A stretch of DNA of 64,000 bases. Origin: Bacteroidetes bacterium UBA1312. Lineage in GTDB: Bacteria; Bacteroidota; Bacteroidia; Chitinophagales; Chitinophagaceae. Numbering within the stretch: the stretch's first letter is position 1; each line of letters opens with the position of its first letter. Of this stretch, positions 1 to 9,800 are shown piece by piece. Below the pieces are notes generated by a model, which was not told the origin of the DNA, made no database searches, and saw only the letters and a list, made by a program, of their open reading frames with translations. The position numbers and the translations under genes are program-made. The stretch covers positions 80,258 through 144,257 of the forward strand of contig DBTQ01000015.1 in assembly GCA_002307135.1 (NCBI GenBank), given 5' to 3'.

Positions 1-653
1 CAATCTGCATCCCTTAAAGAACTTTGCTGTAATGCTCCATTCCTATAGATAGACATCTCAACACCATCCTGTTTAAATGTAGCTACCAAATGAGCCCAGT
101 TATTGGTCCTTACAATAACTTCTTGCAGACAATCAAAATTTGCTATATCCTTATCCCAAACAGAATTTGTTCTTCCAAAGACTGCTTTTCGACAGTCATA
201 AAGGCTAATAGACCATTGCCCATTCTTATCGGGACAACTATTCCCTAAATCTCTACAAATTAACGTTTCATAATCACCTACACTACGAGCAGTATCCAAT
301 GGTTCGTACCAAAATGAGATTGAAAATTCACTTAAACCATTTAAAAAAGCAGTATTGCCAGTTGTCAAAAATTCTGTTGAAGTCGGGCTATTGTCAAATT
401 CGTAGGCACAATTAATATTACCATCTCTATCTGAAGTAGCCTTAGCTGTTGTAGTATTTGACAAATCATTATTGTTACCGGAAAGATCCTTTAAAGATCC
501 TTTAGAAAAAGGATAAAAGGCAATGACATTGTTCGATAAACTATTAGGAATACAGTTAATTGATTTGGTGATACTTTCTTGTTTTATCCCTTTTCCACAA
601 GAAAAAACAATAAAAGAAAAACAGAGAATAAGAACATTTCTGATTGACAGCAT
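1..653 (-). CDS. LamG-like (concanavalin fold) lipoprotein, 3' part cut by window edge
   Basis: An open frame runs from an ATG at 653 down to the first base of the window without a stop (217 codons), so the C-terminus is missing. The first 19 residues form a lipoprotein signal: a hydrophobic stretch followed by lipobox VFSC with Cys19, so the protein is probably anchored to the outer membrane or cell surface. The next part reads VIAFYPFSKGSLKDLSGN, then ISFWYEP and WAHLVATF, which is the typical pattern of LamG/laminin-G-like sandwich domains (pfam13385 type) used for glycan or protein binding in Bacteroidota. Ligand unknown. Transcribed away from the neighbouring FkbM gene's end with a 178-base gap. 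Confidence 0.75.
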   Translation of the reverse strand, partial: MLSIRNVLILCFSFIVFSCGKGIKQESITKSINCIPNSLSNNVIAFYPFSKGSLKDLSGNNNDLSNTTTAKATSDRDGNINCAYEFDNSPTSTEFLTTGNTAFLNGLSEFSISFWYEPLDTARSVGDYETLICRDLGNSCPDKNGQWSISLYDCRKAVFGRTNSVWDKDIANFDCLQEVIVRTNNWAHLVATFKQDGVEMSIYRNGALQQSSLRDAD

Positions 654-831
654 ATATTGTTTTTTTGAAGCCTATGAAATTTCAGAATTTTATGCCTTCT
701 TTGAAGATAATTACAGTTAGTTATATTATCAAATAAAATCTGAGTTATTTTGTAAAATACATTGGTAGATGTGTACTACAATTTATGTAAATACCGCTCT
801 GAAAATGTACCGAATAATTAAAAATGACATT

Positions 832-1548
832 TTACTGATATGCAATAAAATAATGGTTTTTCCTGCCAAAATATTGGTCAGCAAATTCCTGTTCGTTAAA
901 AGAAGCTTTGGATTTCAACCAGTTTTCGAGCGTAGCAATATGGTAACTCATGGCATTAAAAAAACTGAATATTTGTTGTGGTGTTGTACCATAAATATCT
1001 GATGCACCAAGACCGTGTTCAAAAATGATGACCGGCTTATTTTTGGCAATCGTATTTCTTGCACCTTCCAGTACGAGCATTTCGGCTCCTTCCACATCTA
1101 TCTTTATTAAGTCCACTTTATATTCAGGCAATAATATATGGTCCAGTTGTTTACACTGAACCTCTATTTTTGTATCCTCTTCGTTCGGTCGATCGTAAGT
1201 TCTCTTTTTGATACCACTGTACGCAGGATTGGAGGTTACATAATTGAATGATGTGCTGCCGTCTGTATTACTCAATGCGATGTTGGAAATCGTGCAAAGC
1301 GTATCCGCATATTTTACCTGAAGCGATTTGTATAAATTGGGTATGGGCTCAAAACCATAATGCCTCCCGTTTGGAGCAAACTTTATCATAAGATCAAGAA
1401 TCTCGCCAGTATGACATCCTACGTCTATACAATTGCTATTGTTGCGACATACTTTGGCTATTGCCTTCTTGGTCTGCGTATCATATTTCTGGTTTTTGGT
1501 AATATCAACGGGTATGTATTGGAATATTTTTTTAATCAGTTTTTTCAT
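832..1548 (-). CDS. FkbM family SAM-dependent methyltransferase
   Basis: Small class I methyltransferase of the FkbM family (238 residues from the chosen start). Motif I is CIDVGCHTGE, the SAM-binding loop, near residue 40; the acidic motif YGFEPIP follows; the family signature VDLIKIDVEGAEMLVLEGA is in the middle, and IIFEHG follows. FkbM-type enzymes O-methylate sugars, polyketides or lipids; the substrate cannot be told here. An upstream in-frame ATG at 1620 exists, but the ATG at 1548 followed by MKKLIKKIFQ is the more plausible start, because the extra 24 residues are Cys-rich and overlap the lysS promoter region. It stands alone; no glycosyltransferases are beside it in the window. Confidence 0.8.
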   Translation of the reverse strand: MKKLIKKIFQYIPVDITKNQKYDTQTKKAIAKVCRNNSNCIDVGCHTGEILDLMIKFAPNGRHYGFEPIPNLYKSLQVKYADTLCTISNIALSNTDGSTSFNYVTSNPAYSGIKKRTYDRPNEEDTKIEVQCKQLDHILLPEYKVDLIKIDVEGAEMLVLEGARNTIAKNKPVIIFEHGLGASDIYGTTPQQIFSFFNAMSYHIATLENWLKSKASFNEQEFADQYFGRKNHYFIAYQ

Positions 1549-1686
1549 TACAATATCTCGACTGGTAAGCAATTGTAGCTTTGTAAGATTGCAAGTTATA
1601 CAATTCAAACAACTACACAAATGTAAAGTTCCAATGTTATTTCGAGCAAAACAAAGATGTTGTACAAATTAATGCCGCGAAGACTA

Positions 1687-1694
1687 TATTTTTG
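1687..1694 (+). promoter_or_regulatory. putative -7 element of the lysS promoter (TATTTTTG)
   Basis: Matches the Bacteroidota sigma-ABfr -7 consensus TAnnTTTG and lies 38 bases upstream of the lysS start. A convincing -33 TTG at the right distance is not obvious. Confidence 0.45.
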
Positions 1695-1732
1695 CACAGT
1701 TTTTACATATACCCGATATTTTAAGCATATTT

Positions 1733-3241
1733 ATGAATAACCCACTTAGTGAACAGGAAATAATCCGTCGCGAAAAACTAAAAGAATTAAAAGCATTGGG
1801 TATCGACCCATATCCTGCTCCGAGCTTCGAAATCACACACAGTGCACGCGAGATAAAGGAAAAATATACAGAAGAAACAAAAGCTGATTTTGCAAACATT
1901 TCCCTCGCTGGCCGTGTAATGATGGTTAGAGATATGGGTAAAGCAAACTTTGCCGTACTGCAGGATAGTAGTGATCGCATCCAGATTTATATCAAACGCG
2001 ATGATATTTGCCCTGGCGAAGACAAAATGATGTTTGATACCGTTTGGAAAAAACTAATAGACCTTGGAGATATTATTGGTATCAAAGGTTATGCTTTCAT
2101 TACCAAAATGGGAGAACTATCCATACATGTTACTTCCTTTAGTATCCTCACCAAATCATTGCACCCACTGCCTGTGGTAAAAGAAAAAGATGGAGAAGTA
2201 TTTGATGCTGTAAGTGACATGGAATTCAAATATCGTCAGCGTTATGCCGATTTGATTGTAAATCCGGCGGTGCGCGAAACATTTACGAAGATTACTAAAA
2301 TGAAAAATGCCATTCGCTCATTTTTGAATGAACGCGGCGGATTGGAAGTTGATACACCAGTATTGCAAAGCATTCCGGGCGGTGCGGCGGCTCGTCCGTT
2401 TGTCACCCACCACAATGCACTGGATATGCCGTTATACTTGCGCATAGCCAATGAGTTGTACTTAAAACGTTTGATAGTAGGTGGTTTTGAATGGGTATAT
2501 GAATTCAGTCGCAACTTCCGGAACGAAGGGATGGATCGCACGCACAATCCTGAATTTACGGTTTTAGAGTTTTACGTCGCTTACAAAGATTATTTCTGGA
2601 TGATGGAAACTACCGAACAATTGCTGGAACAAACGGCAATAGCGACCAATGGTACTTCCATAACCAAAGTGGGTGATAATGAAATCAATTTCAAAGCACC
2701 TTATGCACGTGTAAGTATTTATGATGCAATAAAAGAACATACAGGACACGATGTAAGCAATATGAACGAAGATGAACTTCGAAGCGTATGCAAACAATTG
2801 CACCTGCCGGTAGATGCCACCATGGGCAGAGGAAAATTGATCGACGAACTTTTTGGCGGTAAATGTGAATACCATTATATCCAACCGACTTTCATTATCG
2901 ACTATCCGGTAGAGATGAGCCCCTTGACAAAAAAACACCGCAGCAAGGCAGGATTGGTAGAACGTTTTGAATTGATGATCAACGGTAAGGAAATTGCGAA
3001 TGCCTATACCGAGCTAAATGACCCTATTGACCAACGGGAACGTTTTGAAGATCAGGTAAAATTGATGGAACGTGGTGACGACGAAGCCATGTTTATCGAT
3101 TATGATTTCTTACGTGCACTCGAGTATGGCATGCCACCAACAGCGGGTATTGGTTTTGGGATTGATCGATTGGCAATGTTACTAACAGGTCAGTCGTCTA
3201 TTCAAGATGTACTTTTGTTCCCACAAATGCGACCTGAATAA
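1733..3241 (+). CDS. lysS: lysyl-tRNA synthetase, class II
   Basis: Charges tRNA-Lys with lysine in the cytoplasm. 502 residues, the normal length for bacterial LysS. The N-terminal OB-fold anticodon-binding domain (about residues 55-150, LAGRVMMVRDMGKANFAVLQD) is followed by the class II catalytic core: GGAAARPFVTHHNALD, motif 2 around FRNEGMDRTHNPEFTVLEFY, and motif 3 GIGFGIDRLAMLLT near the C-terminus. The ATG at 1733 sits 38 bases after a TATTTTTG promoter element and gives the usual start. Monocistronic, closed by a hairpin terminator at 3267-3299. Confidence 0.97.
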   Translation: MNNPLSEQEIIRREKLKELKALGIDPYPAPSFEITHSAREIKEKYTEETKADFANISLAGRVMMVRDMGKANFAVLQDSSDRIQIYIKRDDICPGEDKMMFDTVWKKLIDLGDIIGIKGYAFITKMGELSIHVTSFSILTKSLHPLPVVKEKDGEVFDAVSDMEFKYRQRYADLIVNPAVRETFTKITKMKNAIRSFLNERGGLEVDTPVLQSIPGGAAARPFVTHHNALDMPLYLRIANELYLKRLIVGGFEWVYEFSRNFRNEGMDRTHNPEFTVLEFYVAYKDYFWMMETTEQLLEQTAIATNGTSITKVGDNEINFKAPYARVSIYDAIKEHTGHDVSNMNEDELRSVCKQLHLPVDATMGRGKLIDELFGGKCEYHYIQPTFIIDYPVEMSPLTKKHRSKAGLVERFELMINGKEIANAYTELNDPIDQRERFEDQVKLMERGDDEAMFIDYDFLRALEYGMPPTAGIGFGIDRLAMLLTGQSSIQDVLLFPQMRPE

Positions 3242-3266
3242 TATTGTCTTGTAAACCGATAATATT

Positions 3267-3299
3267 AAAAGGCCTCCTAAAAAATCTAGGAGGTCTTTT
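3267..3299. terminator. bidirectional hairpin terminator between lysS and the DUF2252 gene
   Basis: A 12-bp stem (AAAAGGCCTCCT paired with AGGAGGTCTTTT, one G-U pair) with a 9-base loop at 3279-3287. Flanking A and T runs allow it to serve both converging genes. Confidence 0.85.
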
Positions 3300-3303
3300 A
3301 ATA

Positions 3304-4488
3304 TTAGTTTTTGTTTGCTTTACAGTATTGTTTATAATCTCTTTTTACTTGTTTTGCATATTGCTCAGAGTAAGAAAGTAATTGCTTTTGCCATTTATTG
3401 GAAGTTTCGAAGAAACTAATTAAATTATCAATACCTGTAGCCGTTTTTCTACCTGCACCACGTAGATGTGCAGAAGCAGCCATTTCAGCAAAATCAGTAA
3501 TAACTTCTTCGAGCCGGTCAATTTTACCTTCGCACATATTCAGATTCATGATGTCTTCGGACGCTTGCATTTTCTTTATTACAAAAACATTTTTCTTAAA
3601 TGAAATTGTGTTGAGCAATGCCGGTGATACATTCTGCATGTAATTTTGAATCGTAATCACACGCTCGCCTTCATTATCCCAAACAGGCTGCTTAATATTA
3701 GTATATCGTAAAAGTGATGATGGTTTGGATTGCTTCATATCTAAAAGCGAGTATTTATCGACATGTTCATCATGGATCAACAATACAAATCGCTCTACAC
3801 CAAGACTACCAGTACCCGCAATACGATATGCCGCATCGCAGAAATGAAAATGATTCATTTTATTTTTTTTCACCCAGATATCAAATGCTTTATGAAGATC
3901 GCTTTTCAATTCATCTGTAAGTGGTAATGTTTTCCCTTCGATATGTTTAAGTAATGCCTTTCCTCCTTTGAATTCGACTTTTTGACTGAGTAAATCTTTG
4001 TACTTTCGTTTAGTAGCATTACCAATAAATGTACTTACCAGACCTTTTGTAGTTGCTCTTTCAAATGCTAAGGGCTTACCTTTACATATCGTTTCCGTGT
4101 ATTTTTGAAAAAAGCAGGTGACTAATTTATGGGCAATTGATTCTTCTTGTTTCAACACATCAACAGCCAAGTAAATACTGGTAAGAACACGCAATAATTC
4201 CCAGGTTACCGGAGCCAGAATAGCTTCATCAAAGTCATTCAAGTCGAAATAAACAAGGCTATTAGAAGCTTTATAGCTACCAAAATTTTCCAAATGTAAA
4301 TCTCCACAAATCCATATATGGGTAGTATCTTTAAGTGGAATATTCTTACCTAAATCCTGATAAAATAAATGACAAGTACCCCGAAAAAAACGGAAGGGAC
4401 TTTCCGTTAGTGCCTTATATTTAATATCCAAAAAGGGAGCAGACCTACCTTTATTAAAATCCTGTATTCTAGACAAAACAGATTTCAT
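3304..4488 (-). CDS. DUF2252 family protein (kinase-like fold, function unknown)
   Basis: 394 residues. The order FRGTCHLFYQD, then ICGDLHLENFG, then YFDLNDFDEA is the hallmark of DUF2252 proteins, whose middle part resembles aminoglycoside-phosphotransferase/protein-kinase-like catalytic loops (the D-x-H-x-x-N and D-F-D motifs). The biochemical role of the family is not established, so no activity is claimed; phosphotransfer is only an inference from the motifs. No signal peptide or membrane segment. Single gene, preceded by a strong terminator of the desaturase gene and converging on lysS. Confidence 0.82.
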   Translation of the reverse strand: MKSVLSRIQDFNKGRSAPFLDIKYKALTESPFRFFRGTCHLFYQDLGKNIPLKDTTHIWICGDLHLENFGSYKASNSLVYFDLNDFDEAILAPVTWELLRVLTSIYLAVDVLKQEESIAHKLVTCFFQKYTETICKGKPLAFERATTKGLVSTFIGNATKRKYKDLLSQKVEFKGGKALLKHIEGKTLPLTDELKSDLHKAFDIWVKKNKMNHFHFCDAAYRIAGTGSLGVERFVLLIHDEHVDKYSLLDMKQSKPSSLLRYTNIKQPVWDNEGERVITIQNYMQNVSPALLNTISFKKNVFVIKKMQASEDIMNLNMCEGKIDRLEEVITDFAEMAASAHLRGAGRKTATGIDNLISFFETSNKWQKQLLSYSEQYAKQVKRDYKQYCKANKN

Positions 4489-4520
4489 AACATTACATTG
4501 TTAAACAATAAAATAATAGA

Positions 4521-4567
4521 CAAAGAAAAACCGTTCGAAATTAAAACTATCGAACGGTTTTTCTTTG
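4521..4567 (-). terminator. terminator of the acyltransferase-desaturase operon
   Basis: Perfect 18-bp inverted repeat (CAAAGAAAAACCGTTCGA and its complement) with an 11-base loop at 4539-4549. It lies 14 bases past the desaturase stop codon on the minus strand; the stem's A/T outer part provides the U tract. Confidence 0.88.
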
Positions 4568-4581
4568 TAATGAAATGCTAA

Positions 4582-5580
4582 CTAAGCCACAGACAGTTTA
4601 TATTCCTTGAGGCTAATCATTCTTTGCACTTCAGGATCCCAAATTTTCAATCGAAAACAAGCCCTTATATCGCGCAAGCGCAATGTCGTTTGCTTGGCTA
4701 TCTGTAATTCTTTAATACTATTGAATGCTTCCGGAAGTCGATAAAATGGAATCCTTGCATTAAGATGATGAATGTGGTGATAACCAATGTTCCCTGAAAA
4801 CCAATTCATTATAGGTCCAAGTTTCATAAAGCTCGAAGAATCAAGCGCTGCTTTTTCATAAGTCCAATCCTGATTATTATTAAAAACGACTCCAGGGAAA
4901 TTATGTTGCGCATAAAAAAGGTAAGCGCCCAAACTGCAAGTAATCGTAAAAGGAATAATAATTGTAGTGAACAGAGTTAAAGCACCAAAATGCCAGCAAA
5001 TAAAGGTTGCCAATGCAAGATGTAAAATCAAAGCAACCAACGAATCCCAATGCTTGCGAGGTGCAGTAAAAAAAGAAGCACAACACATACCGACTATAAA
5101 TATAGTAATATAGCCAAACAATAAAAAGATGGGATGACGAATACCTAAATAAGCAAGTCGCTCCTTTTTACTCATTGCTGCAAATTTTTTCTTAGTTGCT
5201 ATGGGATAAGATCCAATACTGGCACTGAATAATTTGGAATTATTTTTGTGATGATGATCGTGTGAACGTTTCCATATACTTGCCGGAGCTAACATATAAA
5301 GGCCATAAGCGGCCATAATGAATTTTGCAATTTTAGACTTCTGTAAGATCGTATGGTGTTGAAAATCGTGATATATAATAAACAATCTCATCATTAGCAA
5401 CGACATTATTACACTACAACAAAGTCGCAATAAAATATGCGGCGCATAAATAGTTCCTGCAACAGCCAGTAAAAAAAAAGTGAACGTAGTAACCAATAAA
5501 TACCAGCTTTTTCTACGGTATTCTGCTGCAAATGGTTTTGTGGCTAAAATCAATTTTTTGCCGGTTAACATCTCTTCCAA
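4582..5580 (-). CDS. membrane fatty acid desaturase
   Basis: 332-residue integral membrane di-iron desaturase. All three histidine boxes are present: HDFQHH at 71-76, HDHHH at 107-111 and HHIHH at 268-272, with hydrophobic hairpins between them (about residues 28-65, 85-100, 150-170, 180-225). This family inserts double bonds into acyl chains (or hydroxylates lipids or carotenoids) using O2. Exact substrate and regiospecificity cannot be read from the sequence. The gene starts 14 bases after the lipid acyltransferase gene, so the two form an operon; together they suggest a membrane-lipid modification pathway, possibly adjusting membrane fluidity or aminolipids. Confidence 0.88.
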   Translation of the reverse strand: MEEMLTGKKLILATKPFAAEYRRKSWYLLVTTFTFFLLAVAGTIYAPHILLRLCCSVIMSLLMMRLFIIYHDFQHHTILQKSKIAKFIMAAYGLYMLAPASIWKRSHDHHHKNNSKLFSASIGSYPIATKKKFAAMSKKERLAYLGIRHPIFLLFGYITIFIVGMCCASFFTAPRKHWDSLVALILHLALATFICWHFGALTLFTTIIIPFTITCSLGAYLFYAQHNFPGVVFNNNQDWTYEKAALDSSSFMKLGPIMNWFSGNIGYHHIHHLNARIPFYRLPEAFNSIKELQIAKQTTLRLRDIRACFRLKIWDPEVQRMISLKEYKLSVA

Positions 5581-5594
5581 TGTAAAAAAATTTT

Positions 5595-6431
5595 CTAGTT
5601 AATACGATTATGTTTCCATCTTCTGTGCGACCAAAGCCAAGTTTCGGGCTGCTCATAAATGTCTTCTTCCAATTTACGCGTGTGCGCTTCAGTTAGTTTT
5701 CCTTCGGTAAAATTTTCGGGCAACATTAGTCCATCCTTATCTACCATTATTTTGTAATACCCTCTTTTCACTCTTCTCACAGTCAAATACAAAACCGGAC
5801 GCTTCAACTTTGTCGCTATTCTTTCAGTCCCCCAAAAGACCGGAGTATCTTGCCGAAGAAAATTCGTCCAGTAAGCATTGTTAGGCTGCGGTGTTTGATC
5901 TGCAATAAAAGCCGTTGCTGTCAGTTCATTTTTATGCTTTAGCATTTCCCGAAATGTATCGTTCATGGCAATCAATTTAGTACCAAAACGAGTGCGCATT
6001 TTATACATCAACCCATCAAAAAATTTATTGGTCAATGGATGGTAAATAACATACAGCTGATGTTGACAACTCAAACTAAATGTGTTGCCTCCCCATTCCC
6101 AATTGCCTTTATGCCCCATTACCAATATAACACTCTGCTTTTCGTCAGCCATTTTTTTTAAGCGCTTTTCAGATTCAACATCTAAGCTACAATGTTTTAG
6201 CATCGTAGTTTTGCTAATTGTCAAAGTTTTAAAGGTCTCTAAAAAAATATCACAAAAATAATGGTAAAAGTTTTTGCAAAGCAACTTTAATTCTGCTTCA
6301 TTTTTATCTGGGAATGATTTACGCAAATTTTCCATAACAACCTCTTTCCTATACCCCACTATATGATATACTAGGAAATAAAAAACATCAGATACCCAAT
6401 ACAATACCCTAAATGGCAGTACAGATATCAA
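5595..6431 (-). CDS. lysophospholipid/lipid A-type acyltransferase (LpxL/HtrB family)
   Basis: LPLAT-family acyltransferase. The catalytic H-x4-E motif is in GHKGNWEWGG (His107, Glu112, counted from the TTG at 6431), after an N-terminal membrane segment and the typical VVMENLRKSFP. Later motifs ADQTPQP and PVFWGTERIATKLKRPVLYLTVRR fit LpxL-like enzymes that acylate lipid A or aminolipids. Start is uncertain: no ATG is in frame. The open frame continues upstream through ITLPFIYL to a TAA at 6477-6479, and that extension fits the family's usual N-terminus, so translation may start at a rare codon (ATA, ATT or CTG) upstream, or at TTG 6431 with a shortened membrane segment. Confidence 0.82.
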   Translation of the reverse strand: MISVLPFRVLYWVSDVFYFLVYHIVGYRKEVVMENLRKSFPDKNEAELKLLCKNFYHYFCDIFLETFKTLTISKTTMLKHCSLDVESEKRLKKMADEKQSVILVMGHKGNWEWGGNTFSLSCQHQLYVIYHPLTNKFFDGLMYKMRTRFGTKLIAMNDTFREMLKHKNELTATAFIADQTPQPNNAYWTNFLRQDTPVFWGTERIATKLKRPVLYLTVRRVKRGYYKIMVDKDGLMLPENFTEGKLTEAHTRKLEEDIYEQPETWLWSHRRWKHNRIN

Positions 6432-6476
6432 ATAGATAAAAGGCAGGGTGATATAATATACAATAGCTTCTATGGC

Positions 6477-6826
6477 TTAATTATTTTAATAAAAAATCAA
6501 TAAATTATTTTGAGGAGCTATATACCAAATACTCAAGCCATTACTTAAAATATTGGGCTGCAAAAATAGCTTTTATTTGATTAAAAATAGTATCCATAAC
6601 ATGATACTCGTCAGCATTTTCTAAATAACGTCAAGTAGGTATTTATTTAGTGCTTCTAAAAAAAGAAGAATTTGATAAAAATTATTACATGCAAAGTAGC
6701 TCATCATTAGGCCAATAATAAGGTTGGGTCACATTATCATACAATCTAGTTATAGGTTAATACCATTATTTTAAACTCAAAATTGTTGGCGTAGCGGCTA
6801 TCTGATGGTTTTTAAAGTTAAAATGC
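6477..6826. other. AT-rich intergenic region with divergent promoters
   Basis: No gene seen. A minus-strand TATTTTTG (complement of 6561-6568) fits a TAnnTTTG element for the acyltransferase-desaturase operon. The other half of the gap leads to the secDF promoter. The rest has stops in all frames and no strong hairpin. Confidence 0.5.
6561..6568 (-). promoter_or_regulatory. putative -7 element for the acyltransferase-desaturase operon
   Basis: TATTTTTG on the minus strand matches TAnnTTTG. It lies about 85-130 bases upstream of the possible starts of the acyltransferase. No clear -33 TTG partner. Confidence 0.35.
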
Positions 6827-6834
6827 TATATTTG
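6827..6834 (+). promoter_or_regulatory. putative -7 element of the secDF promoter (TATATTTG)
   Basis: Exact TAnnTTTG match 48 bases upstream of the secDF ATG, followed by a plausible start site region. Confidence 0.55.
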
Positions 6835-6882
6835 CGCACTTTAATTTTAACATAATAGTTTTGTTTTAATCCCCAGAATCCT

Positions 6883-9800
6883 ATGCAATTAAAAGGGTTG
6901 GTAAAATTTTTTACCGTAGCGCTTATTCTCATTTCGCTGTATCAACTGTCGTTCACTTTCATTGTGAAAAATGTCGAATCTAAAGCAAGAGCCAGTGCTC
7001 GAAGCTTTGTAATGGCTAAGCAGCCAGGACTAAAAGATGATGATCTGACCAAAGCAGTTGATGCTCGTTTCGATCAAATAACAGACAGCCTTCAGGGCGA
7101 AACAGTGTTTAATGCACTTATTAAGAAATACACTTTCCAAGAAGCAAAAGAACAAGAAATGAATCTTGGACTTGACCTTCAAGGAGGTATGAATGTAACA
7201 TTACAAGTAGGTCTTGACGATTTACTTCGTTCTATGTCCAACAATCCGAAAGATCCGGCTTTAAATAAAGCAATTGCAGATGCAGAAGCGGCAAAAGTCA
7301 CCAACGACAAGGATTTCATTGAATTGTTTGGTCAGGCTTATGAGAAGAATAATACCACAAAACTTGCATATCTGTTCACCAAACCTTCTGAAAAAGAGAT
7401 TACATTAAACTCTACTACAGATCAGGTATTGGCTAAAATAAGAAGAGAGGCTGATCAAGCGATTGACCGTACATATAATGTTATTCGTACCCGTATCGAC
7501 AAATTTGGTGTATCAAACCCTAACGTAAATCTTGATAAACGTAAAGGTATCATATCTGTAGAACTAGCTGGCGTGCGTAACCCTGAACGTGTTCGTACGT
7601 TTCTTCAATCTACAGCACGTTTACAATTTTGGGAAATCATGCAAGACCAAAGTTTAGGCGAAGCTTTCATGAAGGCAAACGATGCATTGGCACTTTATTT
7701 GTCAGGAGCTAAAGAAAAAACAAGTACCGATACAGCTAAAAAATCAGCAACAGACACTGCTAAAGTGGCTACTAAAGGTACTAATGCTAATGATACAGGG
7801 AGTATATCTTCTTTATTAGGAAGCAATGACAGCTCTACGCAATCTACAGGCAGCGATACTTCAAGCAAGTTAGCTGCTGCAAATAAAAATCCATTCGGAG
7901 CTCTTTTACAACAAGCAGGAGAAGCAGATCGTGCAGCATTTGCTTATATCCCTAAGAAAAATATCAACAAATTTTTCGAATACCTTAGCCTCGATGTAGT
8001 CAAAAACAAACTTCCAGGTAATGTTCGCTTCCTTTTAGGCGTAGATAATTCTAAAACCCGTTTTAACCCAAACGCCTCTTTACCGCTATATGCTATTAAA
8101 CTGGTGCCAGGTGTTGATGGTGCAAAACTGGAAGGTGAAAACATAGAAGACGCATGGATGGACTTCGATCCGGCAACAGGCCGACCTGAAGTAAAAATGA
8201 ATATGAAGAGTGCAGGTGAAAGAATCTGGAAACGTATGACCGGCGAAAACATTGGAAAACCAATAGCCATAGCATTGGATGATCGCGTTTATTCTGCGCC
8301 AAATGTGAATAGTGAAATTTCTGGTGGGTCTTCATCTATCTCCGGTGGCTTTACTACAGAAGAAGCAACTGACCTTGCCAACATCTTAAAATCAGGAAAA
8401 TTATCTGCTCCTGCACGTATTGTACAGGAACAAGTAGTTGGCCCTACTCTTGGAGCTGAGTCTATTGCAGCAGGTACTAAATCACTGGCTATTGCCTTTA
8501 TTGTAATATTTGGTTTGATGTTGTTGTATTACAATACTGCCGGTATTGTTGCCAATATCGCCCTGATCCTCAACTTGCTATTTACTATGGGTATTCTTGC
8601 AGCTGCAGGCGCTACCCTTACAATGCCTGGCATTGCAGGTCTTGTATTGACTATTGGTATGGCGGTGGATACCAACGTTATCGTCTTTGAGCGGATTAAG
8701 GAAGAGCTCTCACTAGGCAAAAGTTACCAGCAGGCCGTACATGACGGATACAAACGTTCCTATGCTCCGGTATTAGATGGTCACATCTCTCAATTTATTA
8801 CAGCTGCCATCTTATTCGTATTTGGACTTGGTCCTGTAAAAGGATTTGCGTACACGCAAATGTGGGGTTTATTCTTATCTGTATTCTGTGGTTTATTAGT
8901 GTCTCGCTTGATCACTGATATTTGGATGAAACGTGAACGTCATTTCACTTATTTCACTAAAGTATCTACTTCAATATTCCGTAAAGCGCATTTCAAATTT
9001 ATTGAAGCACGTAAATACACTTATGTCATCAGTAGTATTATTATATTATTGGGCTTTGCATCCTTCTTCCATGGTTTCGATTATGGTGTTGAATTTGCAG
9101 GAGGTCGTAGCTACACCATTAAGTTTAACGAAAAACACCAAGTTTCAGATGTCAAACAAAAATTGAAAAAACATTTAAACAATGAGAATCCAATCGTAAA
9201 AACAATTGGAACTGATGGCAATCTTAATATTACTACTGCTTATCTTATTGACAAGCAAGGTGCAACCGTAAGTGATGAAGTAAGAGAAAAAATGTATGAG
9301 TCTTTGAAATCAGAAAACCTCATACCTTCAACAGTAAGTTACGAGCAGTTCTCTAAAAATTATATTACAGAAGAAAAAACAGTATTGCCAACTATCTCTG
9401 CCGATTTGAAACGTGGTGCAATTTATGCTACGATACTTTCGGTTTTAGCTATCTTCGTTTATATCCTGATTCGTTTCCGCAAATGGCAATATTCATTGGG
9501 TACAATCATTGCCTTGCTGCATGATGTATGCGTAACGTTTGCTGTGTTCTCTTTCTTTAAGGATTCTATGCCTTTCGCATTGGAAATAGACCAACACTTT
9601 ATTGCGGCTGTATTAACAGTTATTGGGTTCTCTATGAATGATACGGTGATTGTATTCGACAGAGTACGTGAGTACTTCCGTAAATCGCCGGGAGAAGGTA
9701 AAGTAAGTGTTATTAACCGCGCGATCAATGATACATTGAGCCGTACAGTCATGACATCTCTTACTGTATTCCTGACTATATTAATTTTGTTTATATTCGG

